Below, in pieces: positions 1 to 5,853 of a stretch of DNA of 10,354 bases. Positions within the stretch are counted from its first letter, which is position 1. Each line of letters begins with the position of its first letter. The notes below the pieces were generated by a model. It was not told where the DNA came from. It saw only the letters and a program-made list of their open reading frames with translations, and ran no database searches. The stretch is from Lachnospiraceae bacterium (GTDB lineage Bacteria > Bacillota > Clostridia > Lachnospirales > Lachnospiraceae). The translations under genes and the position numbers were made by a program. The DNA is taken from NCBI GenBank assembly GCA_009774625.1, contig VSOB01000083.1, forward strand, positions 1-10,354. Direction: 5' to 3'.

Positions 1-2
1 AT

Positions 3-77
3 CCCCCTTCTGCATCAAAACTGGTTAAAGAATTCCATGAACTGAATACAAATTCAGGGGTTCAAATCGAACTATGA
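3..77 (+). CDS. C-terminal fragment of an unknown element gene
   Basis: An open frame runs in from the left edge and stops at TGA 75-77, giving 24 residues that end in SGVQIEL. The visible part is hydrophilic, with LVKEFHEL likely helical. The other two forward frames stop sooner, at 43-45 and 26-28. The stop overlaps the ATG of the next short ORF (ATGA at 74-77), an arrangement typical of translational coupling. The function cannot be told from this piece. It would belong to the integrative element, upstream of its integrase. Confidence 0.4.
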   Translation, partial: PPSASKLVKEFHELNTNSGVQIEL

Positions 78-130
78 GAAACAAAAAAATTCCCGCCAGT
101 GCTGCAACACCAGCGGGACGTGACCTATAA
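74..130 (+). CDS. possible 18-residue peptide ORF with embedded hairpin
   Basis: ATG 74-76 overlaps the TGA of the preceding frame and opens an 18-codon ORF (MRNKKIPASAATPAGRDL) ending at TAA 128-130. Its middle is an inverted repeat: TCCCGC 91-96 pairs with GCGGGA 113-118, and GTG 99-101 with CAC 108-110. From memory, similar peptides containing PASAAT occur in clostridial mobile elements, but I cannot verify this here. It has no Shine-Dalgarno of its own, so translation would depend on coupling. Alternatively the sequence is only an RNA structure. Confidence 0.3.
   Translation: MRNKKIPASAATPAGRDL
84..118 (-). terminator. possible minus-strand terminator hairpin
   Basis: Read on the minus strand, the stem TCCCGC/GCGGGA (91-96 with 113-118), with an inner GTG/CAC pairing across a CA/CA mismatch, is followed by a run of seven T (complement of A 83-89). 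This fits an intrinsic terminator for leftward transcription. However, no minus-strand gene is seen to its right before the host junction, so its client is unclear. It may protect the element from host read-through. Confidence 0.35.
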
Positions 131-133
131 TTC

Positions 134-186
134 AGGATGAAGTGATATTATAGGCAGTTCACATACTTATCATACCACTTCATCCT
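134..186. repeat. 11-bp perfect inverted repeat before the integrase
   Basis: AGGATGAAGTG at 134-144 is repeated as its exact complement at 176-186, with a 31-base loop. It ends 27 bases before the integrase ATG. It could be an integrase or excisionase arm-binding pair, an operator, or an RNA hairpin controlling integrase expression. The sequence alone does not decide between these. Confidence 0.6.
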
Positions 187-213
187 TCCAAAATCAAGGA
201 AAGGATGATTTTT

Positions 214-1215
214 ATGAAGTTACCTAATGGGTATGGTACGGTGACTAAGCTATCAGGGAATCGCCGCAAACCATACGTTGTGAAAGAAGGTATATCCGGG
301 AAGCAAAAGCCCATAGGGTATACCACCACACGGGAAGAAGGGCTTATTCTTCTTGCCCAATACAATAACGATCCGTGGGACATACAGACGGACAAAATCA
401 CGTTTCAGGAATTATATAGCTTGTGGCTGGAAAAACGGGCTGTCAAGCTAGGGGCTTCAAACCAAAGTTCCTTGAAGTCAGCATACAAGCATTGTGTGAA
501 GCTGGAAAAGATGAAGTATAAGCAGATCAAATCATACCAAATGCAAGACTGCATTGATTCATGTGGCTGCGGGTACTCCACGCAAGGGGCAATCAAAAAT
601 TTGTTCGGGCATCTTGACCGTTTCGCTATGGAACTGGATATAATTTCAAAATGCTGTTCCGATCTCCTGACCTCTGCGCCGATCCCGGAAACGACAAAGG
701 AAATTTTCACGGATGAAGAAGTTTCCAGAGTTTGGGAAAATGAAAATCTTGAATGGGCTGATTCTGTTCTGTTCTTCTTATACACCGGGTTCAGGATTTC
801 AGAAATGATAAAGCTGAAAACAGAAGATATTGATTTTGAAATAGGGACTATGACGGGCGGTGTGAAAACCGCTGCCGGGAAACAAAGGCTTGTACCCATC
901 CATTCAAAAATATTTCACATTGTTCAAAGTAGGGCTGAACAATCAAAAAGCGGTTATCTGTTTGAGTACGGCGGGAAAAAGTTAAGCCAGACGCAATATA
1001 GGAAGTTTTGGGCGGGGATCATGGACAAGCTGGAAATGGAACACCTTCCGCATGAGTGCCGCCACACATTCAGAAGCCGCCTTGATTCTGCCGGGGCAAA
1101 TAAGGTCTGCATTGACCGGATCATGGGGCATAAGTCCAAAGGGACGGGGGAACGGGTTTACACCCACAAAAATATAGACGAACTAAAATTGAATATTGAA
1201 CTAATAACAAATTAG
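214..1215 (+). CDS. tyrosine recombinase / integrase
   Basis: This 333-residue site-specific recombinase would insert and excise the element by strand exchange at attachment sites. The N-terminus (residues 1-55, PNGYGTVTKLSGNRRKPY) resembles an AP2-like arm DNA-binding domain. Residues about 62-155 form the core-binding domain, and 160-325 the catalytic domain. The full catalytic set is visible: R194 (TGFRISEM), K218, H280 and R283 (HECRHTF), H306 (MGHK) and nucleophile Y316 (RVYTHK). An earlier in-frame ATG lies at 205. The one at 214 is preferred because AAGGA lies at proper spacing and MKLPNGYG is the usual family start. It is the last gene before the host junction and looks intact and active. 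The exact element type (phage or ICE) cannot be told. Confidence 0.93.
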   Translation: MKLPNGYGTVTKLSGNRRKPYVVKEGISGKQKPIGYTTTREEGLILLAQYNNDPWDIQTDKITFQELYSLWLEKRAVKLGASNQSSLKSAYKHCVKLEKMKYKQIKSYQMQDCIDSCGCGYSTQGAIKNLFGHLDRFAMELDIISKCCSDLLTSAPIPETTKEIFTDEEVSRVWENENLEWADSVLFFLYTGFRISEMIKLKTEDIDFEIGTMTGGVKTAAGKQRLVPIHSKIFHIVQSRAEQSKSGYLFEYGGKKLSQTQYRKFWAGIMDKLEMEHLPHECRHTFRSRLDSAGANKVCIDRIMGHKSKGTGERVYTHKNIDELKLNIELITN

Positions 1216-1222
1216 TAACAGA

Positions 1223-1263
1223 AAAGCCCCGTATTGCTTGATTTTCCGGCAATACGGGGCTTT
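1223..1263. terminator. strong bidirectional hairpin after the integrase
   Basis: A perfect 15-bp stem (AAAGCCCCGTATTGC 1223-1237 with its complement 1249-1263) encloses an 11-base loop. It starts seven bases after the integrase stop codon. On the plus strand the T run is only TTT; on the minus strand TTTT follows. It therefore insulates the integrase and also ends transcription arriving from the truncated cupin gene, whose stop lies four bases away. Confidence 0.85.
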
Positions 1264-1290
1264 ATGCCTACATTTTACCATGACTGCGCC
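1264..1290. other. probable element-chromosome junction (att site)
   Basis: The cupin lipoprotein reading frame ends at TAG 1268-1270, only a few bases from the integrase terminator, in the middle of a conserved cupin motif. The crossover should lie between the terminator and the codons for the GWRSHG motif (about 1274-1291). The partner half-site and direct repeat would lie beyond the left edge, so the core cannot be defined here. This is inference from the truncation. Confidence 0.5.
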
Positions 1291-1633
1291 AGCCGCTTCT
1301 GGATCCCGGCTCAAAAGTTACATGATTTGTCTGCGGGAAATGATATACATCGTCATTCGCAATCATCGGCGCCAAATATGCTGTTCCGGTAAAAGAATCG
1401 GAATCAATTGCCTGACCGACAGGAAAAGGAACGCTGTCTTTTGACTCGATACTTCCCCTTTCTTCCACGCTGTCCTGCAAATCCGCTTCTGCTTTTGGTA
1501 CGCTCTCCTGTACCACGCTGCTTTTTACTGCATCGGGATTTTCCCTGACACTCTCCATGCCGCTGCTTCCGCAGCCTGTCACGAAGAGCATTCCTGCCAT
1601 AAGCATGGCTGTAAATTTAGAAATTTTCCACAT
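1268..1633 (-). pseudogene. truncated cupin-domain lipoprotein
   Basis: The remaining 121 residues start MWKISKF with a lipoprotein signal peptide, lipobox FVTGC (lipid-modified C21). A Ser/Glu-rich linker to about residue 75 follows, then the start of a cupin domain (FTGTAYLAP to HVTFEPGSRSGWRSHG). Cupins of this type continue for roughly 60-80 residues with a second metal-binding motif and the closing beta strands. Here the frame ends two residues after the first histidine region, directly beside the element. AAGGAGG at 1643-1649 gives the start at 1633. It is the last gene of an operon with the alcohol dehydrogenase, whose stop overlaps this Shine-Dalgarno. Full-length relatives are small extracytoplasmic cupins, often annotated near carboxymuconolactone decarboxylases. 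The fragment is probably non-functional. Confidence 0.75.
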
Positions 1634-1647
1634 TCTGCTTTTCCTCC

Positions 1648-2817
1648 TTAATAACATTCCTGAAATATCTCCAGAATTTCCTCATGGGTCATTCTTTTAT
1701 AACTTCCGGGTAAAAGATTACAGGAATCCGCAATCGCTTTTAAATCAACCCTTTCATTGATTCCAAGTTCCCGCAAAGTAGTCGGCAGCCCGATCTCCCG
1801 GATAAAATCCGCCAGAGCTTCCACGCCCGCCAAAGCCAGTTCTTCTTCCCGTTTTCCTTTTGCGGGAATCTTCCACACATTCACGGCAAACCGACGGAAT
1901 TTTGAAAGCCCTTCCCTGTAAATATGTCTGTAATATACAGGATGCAGAACAGCCAGCCCTTCTCCATGATTACAGTCCACATAGGCCCCCAGTTGATGTT
2001 CCATCTGATGGCATTCGAAATCCGTCTGCTTACCCAATTTGATGATACGGTTTTCCGCCATAGTTGCCGCCCACATCAGATTACTCCTGGCAGTATAGTC
2101 CTGCGGGTTTTGTATCGCTGACCGAAGATCCCGGATCACGCCGCACATCAATGCTTCCGAAATATCATCTGATACATTTTCCTCATCCGGCTTGCTGAAA
2201 TAGATTTCCATAATATGAGAAAGGGTATCAAACCCGCCGGATACCATCTGTTTTTTCGGCACACTGTAAGTATAAACCGGATCCATCAGTGCAAACTTCG
2301 GATTGCATCCGGGATAGTCCCGTCCTGTCTTTATTTTCAGTTTTTTATTTGTAATCACGGCTCCGCCGTTCATCTCGCTTCCTGTTCCGGCGGCGGTGAC
2401 AATGACCCCCAACGGCAGCGGCTCAAATTCTACAATGCCCGGCCTTGCCCAAAAATCCTCCCAGACATCGCCGTCATAGACAGCCGCCATAGATACCGCC
2501 TTGCAACAATCCATCACACTTCCGCCGCCCACTCCCAAAATCAAATCCACTTTATTTTCTTTTGCCAGCCTGGCGCCTTCCAGCACTTTTTCATAAGTGG
2601 GGTTTGACATAATACCGGAAAACTCTGTCACCTTTTTTCCCGCTTTTGTAAGACTTTCCATTACCTGATCGTAGATGCCATTTTTCCGGATAGAGCCTCC
2701 TCCATAGGCAAGCAGCACATTCTCTCCATAATGACCGGCAAGACAGGCAAGATACTCTTTCACACAGCCTTCTCCAAAAAATGTTTTTGTCGCATTCTCA
2801 AAAATAAAATTGTTCAT
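1648..2817 (-). CDS. iron-containing alcohol dehydrogenase (YqhD/BdhA type)
   Basis: This 389-residue cytoplasmic enzyme would interconvert aldehydes and alcohols with NAD(P)H. It belongs to the Fe-dependent (group III) dehydrogenases, close to butanol dehydrogenase and YqhD. Visible motifs are the nucleotide-binding GVGGGSVMD (95-103), TAAGTGSEMN (141-150) and the probable metal ligands D197, H201 (GFDTLSHIME), H274 (MEHQLGA) and H284 (DCNHGEG). The length is normal for the family. The frame is open further upstream, but the start at 2817 is preferred because AGGAG lies just before it and MNNFIFENATKTFFG is the typical family N-terminus. It sits between a small lipoprotein ORF and the truncated cupin lipoprotein, downstream of a LysR gene. 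The substrate cannot be told from sequence. Confidence 0.93.
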   Translation of the reverse strand: MNNFIFENATKTFFGEGCVKEYLACLAGHYGENVLLAYGGGSIRKNGIYDQVMESLTKAGKKVTEFSGIMSNPTYEKVLEGARLAKENKVDLILGVGGGSVMDCCKAVSMAAVYDGDVWEDFWARPGIVEFEPLPLGVIVTAAGTGSEMNGGAVITNKKLKIKTGRDYPGCNPKFALMDPVYTYSVPKKQMVSGGFDTLSHIMEIYFSKPDEENVSDDISEALMCGVIRDLRSAIQNPQDYTARSNLMWAATMAENRIIKLGKQTDFECHQMEHQLGAYVDCNHGEGLAVLHPVYYRHIYREGLSKFRRFAVNVWKIPAKGKREEELALAGVEALADFIREIGLPTTLRELGINERVDLKAIADSCNLLPGSYKRMTHEEILEIFQECY

Positions 2818-2828
2818 GGTTTCTCCTC

Positions 2829-2981
2829 TCACACTTCCATCTGTCTTTCCCAAAATGCTGTCGCATCCTCCGGAATATGCTCTTTCATTTCCGTATTGCC
2901 CATCCGCCCTTTGCTCCCGCAGGAACATAACAATGCTGTCAGCATAATCGCTGTTACCCCCATGACGACCATCTTTTTCAC
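2829..2981 (-). CDS. small lipoprotein, 50 residues
   Basis: A short frame starts at GTG 2981-2979 and stops at TGA 2829, 11 bases before the dehydrogenase ATG. It encodes VKKMVVMGVTAIMLTALLCSC followed by a short hydrophilic tail ending in FWERQMEV. The N-terminus is a textbook lipoprotein signal: two lysines, a hydrophobic stretch and the lipobox LCSC (lipidated C21). AAGGAG at 2993-2998 lies 11 bases upstream; an in-frame GTG at 2993 overlaps it and is less likely. Only about 30 residues would remain after processing. It could be a genuine tiny lipoprotein or the remnant of a larger one, for example a flavodoxin-type lipoprotein, as often found beside such dehydrogenases. No function can be assigned. 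Confidence 0.6.
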   Translation of the reverse strand: MKKMVVMGVTAIMLTALLCSCGSKGRMGNTEMKEHIPEDATAFWERQMEV

Positions 2982-3036
2982 CCTGATCCTCACTCCTTAA
3001 ACAAATGGATTTCTTCTTACTGCTGACTATAGTATA

Positions 3037-3067
3037 AAAAAAACGAGACTTTCACAGAAGTCTCGTT
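3037..3067 (-). terminator. terminator of the LysR gene
   Basis: AACGAGACTT (3042-3051) pairs with AAGTCTCGTT (3058-3067) around a six-base loop. On the minus strand it is followed by a run of eight T. It separates the LysR gene from the lipoprotein-dehydrogenase-cupin operon, which must therefore have its own promoter in 2999-3041. A TATACT hexamer lies right at the T run (around 3031-3036), but I see no convincing -35. The hairpin is nearly symmetrical and could also act on the plus strand. Confidence 0.88.
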
Positions 3068-3104
3068 TTGTTCATCAGTTTATACTTATAGGTTATAGCT
3101 CTTC

Positions 3105-3998
3105 CTACCGGCAAAGTACCGTCTGCACTGCATCCAGAAAACGGCTGACCGTCTTGGACGGAGCCTTTGCATGCAGCAGGCCATAAGGAATGGAATGTTC
3201 CCATGCTACAGGTATCACCTTCAGAAGAGGGTGAACATTATCCCAGGCCTGAACAGCCATCAAAATATCGTTGCCGTTTTCGCAGCGGTTAAACACCTCC
3301 ACACTGTAAAAATCGAAATCCACTATATGTATGTCCCCATAGTTCTGCCAGATATCATCCCGAAGGCGATCCACATAATGGCTCCAGTCCCGGTGCATCA
3401 GCATCAGATTTTCCCCATACAGATCCTGGATTTCCAGTCTGTTTTTATCTGCAAGGCGGTGATAGACCGACACTGCACAGCATATCGGCTGTCTTGAAAT
3501 CTCAAATCCTTTACACTGACGAAGATTCAGCATCGTGTCATCAAAAATGCCTGCCACCACATCAATATGCTGTCCCAGATTTTTCAAAATCTCCCTTGCA
3601 TTCTCCGGTGTATTTTCAAAAGGAACAAGCTGAAATTTAATTTCCGGACAAAGTTCATGGATCTTCGGCCATAATTCCACAAGAATCTGTGCCGGTGTCA
3701 TCGGTGAGGTTCCGATCCGGATCACATTTTCATCTCTCTGCATCGCATTTCGGGCACGGATGACAGAATCTCTGCAATACTGAATGACATACTTTGCATC
3801 ATTGTAAAAAGAGGCTCCTGCTTTTGTCAATGTCAATCCCCGATGGGTCCGTTCAAAAAGTTTGATATCCAGATCCGCTTCCAGAAGATTGATCTGTTTG
3901 ATCACTGCCGTAGGGGTGATATAGGACTGTTCAGCGGCTTTATTAAAACTGCCGGCATCTGCTACTTTCAGAAACGTTTCAAGATGGGGATTATACAT
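3105..3998 (-). CDS. LysR-family transcriptional regulator
   Basis: This 297-residue regulator has an N-terminal winged helix-turn-helix at residues 1-60 (FLKVADAGSFNKAAEQSYITPTAVIKQI, then LFERTHRGLTLTKAG), a linker helix to about 90, and a substrate-binding domain from about 92 (VIRIGTSPM) to the end. The start at 3998 has GGAGGAG eight bases upstream. The frame extends further up without a plausible family N-terminus. Regulators of this type usually act as tetramers that bind T-N11-A sites near their targets. The adjacent operon on the same strand (lipoprotein, alcohol dehydrogenase, cupin) is the probable target. That operon comes after the LysR terminator rather than being divergent, which is a less common arrangement. 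The inducer is unknown. Confidence 0.92.
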   Translation of the reverse strand: MYNPHLETFLKVADAGSFNKAAEQSYITPTAVIKQINLLEADLDIKLFERTHRGLTLTKAGASFYNDAKYVIQYCRDSVIRARNAMQRDENVIRIGTSPMTPAQILVELWPKIHELCPEIKFQLVPFENTPENAREILKNLGQHIDVVAGIFDDTMLNLRQCKGFEISRQPICCAVSVYHRLADKNRLEIQDLYGENLMLMHRDWSHYVDRLRDDIWQNYGDIHIVDFDFYSVEVFNRCENGNDILMAVQAWDNVHPLLKVIPVAWEHSIPYGLLHAKAPSKTVSRFLDAVQTVLCR

Positions 3999-4045
3999 GC
4001 CTGAGCTCCTCCCGTTCTTTTTATATGTCATAAATGAAACAAGAA

Positions 4046-4094
4046 GCCTGTGTGCTGGATTCCCCGCCTGCTGCGGGCCACACCAGCAACAGGC
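4046..4094 (-). other. long imperfect hairpin in the LysR leader
   Basis: GCCTGTGTGCTGG (4046-4058) pairs with CCAGCAACAGGC (4083-4094) with one bulged base, and inside it CCCGC (4063-4067) pairs with GCGGG (4073-4077). No T run follows on either strand, so it is not a standard terminator. It lies 48-96 bases before the LysR start codon, so it would be in the mRNA leader if transcription begins upstream. The role is unknown. The rest of 3999-4175 holds no supportable gene. Confidence 0.5.
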
Positions 4095-4128
4095 CGCCAA
4101 ACTGCAACAGGCTATTGACATCCGAATC

Positions 4129-4142
4129 TATATCACAATATA
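4129..4142. promoter_or_regulatory. AT-rich dyad, possible operator or -10 region for lysR
   Basis: TATATCACAATATA is an exact 5-4-5 palindrome between the tRNA terminator and the LysR gene. It could be an autoregulatory site for LysR or part of its promoter (minus-strand TATATT). On the plus strand it overlaps TTGACA (4115-4120) and TATAAA (4139-4144), spaced 18 bases apart. This is a weak assignment. Confidence 0.25.
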
Positions 4143-4176
4143 AAGTACGCTGCACGAACTTTCTATTGTCATGAAT

Positions 4177-4215
4177 AAAAAACGTGAAGCCAGAATCCGA
4201 ATACTCTGCTTCACG
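4177..4215 (-). terminator. terminator of tRNA-Leu
   Basis: On the minus strand, CGTGAAG (right arm 4209-4215) pairs with CTTCACG (complement of 4183-4189). A further CAGA/TCTG pairing across one bulged base extends the stem. It is followed by six T (complement of 4177-4182). It begins nine bases after the tRNA 3' end, so the tRNA transcript ends here. Confidence 0.85.
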
Positions 4216-4223
4216 CCGATTCA

Positions 4224-4306
4224 TGCAGGAGATGGGACTTGAACCCACACATAGTCACCTACGTCAGATTTTGAGTCTGATGCGTCTGCCATTCCGCCAC
4301 TCCTGC
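4224..4306 (-). tRNA. tRNA-Leu (anticodon CAA)
   Basis: The minus strand folds as a class II tRNA of 83 bases. The acceptor is GCAGGAG/CTCCTGC and the discriminator is A. The D arm (GGCGGAATGGCAGACGC) is normal. The anticodon stem TCAGA/TCTGA carries the loop CTCAAAA (anticodon CAA, reading UUG). There is a long variable arm (GTAG-GTGA-CTAT), as expected for leucine, and a T arm with loop TTCAAGT. The CCA end is not encoded. It is flanked by its own promoter and terminator. Confidence 0.97.
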
Positions 4307-4320
4307 TCAGAACAGATATT

Positions 4321-4349
4321 ATTATAACATATTCTGTCCTATTTTGCAA
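4321..4349 (-). promoter_or_regulatory. sigma-A promoter of tRNA-Leu
   Basis: On the minus strand TTGCAA (complement of 4344-4349) and a perfect TATAAT (4321-4326) are separated by exactly 17 bases. Initiation about seven bases downstream would start near 4313, a few bases before the tRNA 5' end. This is a strong housekeeping-type promoter. Confidence 0.85.
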
Positions 4350-4360
4350 ATCTTTTTTGT

Positions 4361-4382
4361 AAGAGTCAACACTCTTTTTATT
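4361..4382 (+). terminator. weak hairpin with T run on the plus strand
   Basis: AAGAGT (4361-4366), loop CAAC, ACTCTT (4371-4376), continuing into T. This looks like an intrinsic terminator for rightward transcription, but the only genes here point left. On the minus strand no T run follows, so it does not obviously end the ung transcript. It may be chance or may protect ung from antisense transcription. Confidence 0.3.
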
Positions 4383-5058
4383 ATCTTACGTTTTCTATCT
4401 GCCAGTCAATCTCTGACAGTCCGTTTTCCTTCAGAAACGCATTGGTCTTGCTGAAAGGTTTACTGCCGAAAAATCCTCTGTATGCAGACAAAGGGCTTGG
4501 ATGAGGCGCTTCCAGAATCAAATGTTTCGGATTGTGCAGCATTTTCTTTTTCATCTGAGCCGGTTTACCCCAGAGGATAAAAACAATAGGCCTGTCCTGA
4601 GTATCCAGGATGCGAATCGCCGCATCTGTAAACTCTTCCCAGCCAATGCCCCTGTGGGAATTGGCTGCATGGGCACGTACCGTAAGCACTGTATTGAGCA
4701 TCAATACCCCCTGCTTTGCCCATTTTACCAGATATCCGTTGTCTGGAATATCGCATCCAAGATCATCATGCAGCTCCTGATAAATATTTACAAGAGACGG
4801 GGGAATATCCACTTCCGGACGGACAGAAAAACACAGACCATGTGCCTGTCCGTCTCCATGATAGGGATCCTGGCCTAATATCACCACCTTTACTTCCTGC
4901 AAAGGTGTCAAATGAAACGCATTAAAAATATCATCCGCTGCCGGGAAAATTTTTCTGGTATTGTATTCCTCCAACACCTTTTCATGCAGCTTTTTGTAAT
5001 ACGGTTTGGAAAATTCTCCTTTTAAAGGTTCTAACCAGTCATTTGAAATCGGTGCCAT
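4381..5058 (-). CDS. ung: uracil-DNA glycosylase
   Basis: This 225-residue family-1 enzyme removes uracil from DNA arising by cytosine deamination or dUTP misincorporation, the first step of base excision repair. Motif A GQDPYHGDGQAHGLCFS (62-78) includes the water-activating D64. PPSLVNIYQEL (86-96) and LLN-like MLNTVLTV with N122 are present. The DNA-intercalation motif HPSPLSAYRGFFGSKPF starts at the catalytic H186. The length matches the family. The start at 5058 has AGGAG about ten bases upstream. It follows hisF by 18 bases and is probably co-transcribed with it. No intrinsic terminator in the right orientation lies behind it, so read-through toward tRNA-Leu is possible. Confidence 0.97.
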   Translation of the reverse strand: MAPISNDWLEPLKGEFSKPYYKKLHEKVLEEYNTRKIFPAADDIFNAFHLTPLQEVKVVILGQDPYHGDGQAHGLCFSVRPEVDIPPSLVNIYQELHDDLGCDIPDNGYLVKWAKQGVLMLNTVLTVRAHAANSHRGIGWEEFTDAAIRILDTQDRPIVFILWGKPAQMKKKMLHNPKHLILEAPHPSPLSAYRGFFGSKPFSKTNAFLKENGLSEIDWQIENVR

Positions 5059-5076
5059 CTCTTTTGTCTCCTGTCT

Positions 5077-5838
5077 CTACAATCTTACAGAAACTTGTCT
5101 GTCGTACAAATAATTCTTTACTTCCATGATCTCCAGTTCTTTATAATGAAACAGCGAAGCAGCCAGTGCCGCATCCGCTCCCCCAACAGTCAGGGCATCA
5201 TAAAAATGTTCCCTGCTTCCTGCGCCTCCCGAAGCAATCACTGGTATGGACACACGCTCTGCCACTGCTCTGGTCAACTCCAGATCATACCCGGCCTTAG
5301 TGCCATCACAGTCCATACTGGTCAGCAATATCTCACCGGCGCCCAGCTCGTTTACTTTGGCTGCCCAGACAAGGGCATCCAGTCCGGTATCAATCCGTCC
5401 TCCGTTCTGATACACATTCCAGCCAGAGCCGTCAGCCCGCCTTCTGGCATCTATCGCCACCACCACACATTGACTGCCGAATCTGTCCGCTGCCTCACAG
5501 ATCAGCTCTGGTCTGCCGATGGCCGCAGAATTGATCGAAATCTTATCTGCGCCTTCCCGCAAAATAGCCTTAAAATCCTCTACTGTCCGGATACCGCCAC
5601 CCACGGTAAACGGAATAAATACCTTTTCCGCCACTCTGCGCACCATATCCACAACGGTACTTCTTGCATCACTGGAAGCCGTAATGTCCAGAAAAACCAG
5701 CTCATCCGCTCCCGCCTTATCATACGCCTCTGCGATCTCCACCGGATCCCCGGCATCTCTGAGATTGACAAAGTTAACGCCCTTTACCACCCTTCCGCCG
5801 TTTACATCCAGACAGGGGATGATTCTTTTCGTATGCAT
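5077..5838 (-). CDS. hisF: imidazole glycerol phosphate synthase cyclase subunit HisF
   Basis: This 253-residue TIM-barrel subunit combines ammonia delivered by HisH with PRFAR to give imidazole glycerol phosphate and AICAR, linking histidine and purine synthesis. The catalytic aspartates D11 (RIIPCLDVNGGRVVKG) and D130 (VVVAIDARR) are in place. The two phosphate-binding regions (FTVGGGIR at 77-84 and IPVIASGGAGS) and TSMDCDGTKAGYD are also present. Length is normal for the family. GGAGG lies seven bases before the ATG at 5838. It follows hisH by 15 bases, as expected for two subunits of one complex. The other his genes (hisA, hisIE and so on) are not in this window. Confidence 0.98.
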   Translation of the reverse strand: MHTKRIIPCLDVNGGRVVKGVNFVNLRDAGDPVEIAEAYDKAGADELVFLDITASSDARSTVVDMVRRVAEKVFIPFTVGGGIRTVEDFKAILREGADKISINSAAIGRPELICEAADRFGSQCVVVAIDARRRADGSGWNVYQNGGRIDTGLDALVWAAKVNELGAGEILLTSMDCDGTKAGYDLELTRAVAERVSIPVIASGGAGSREHFYDALTVGGADAALAASLFHYKELEIMEVKNYLYDRQVSVRL

Positions 5839-5853
5839 CCTTTTTCCTCCCGT

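Larger units (their letters stand above)
1..1267. mobile_element. end of an integrative element (prophage or ICE)
   Basis: This segment carries a tyrosine recombinase as its last gene, reading toward the junction with the host chromosome. It is the only plus-strand gene region; everything to the right is minus strand. The first host gene to the right is truncated within a conserved domain, which marks the boundary at about 1264 to 1285. The other end of the element lies left of the window, so its size and type cannot be told. No capsid, conjugation or relaxase gene is visible. Its identity as an element is inferred from the integrase plus the broken neighbour; the exact edge is uncertain by some tens of bases. 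Confidence 0.75.

Noticed and set aside
1..78. The first bases (ATCCCCCTTCTGCA) and the stretch GGGGTTCAAATCG looked like pieces of a tRNA 3' end and T arm, suggesting an attachment site in a tRNA.
   Set aside because: No matching acceptor or T stem can be formed, and the same bases fit an open reading frame to a TGA that overlaps the next ATG.
2818..2928. An extended N-terminus (37 residues) for the alcohol dehydrogenase.
   Set aside because: The region is better explained by the small lipoprotein in another frame; AGGAG and a family-like N-terminus support the start at 2817.
4021..4248. A minus-strand frame of 75 codons between tRNA-Leu and lysR, and the upstream extension of lysR into the same region.
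   Set aside because: It runs through the tRNA and its terminator, lacks a ribosome-binding site, and the extension lies before the typical LysR N-terminus.
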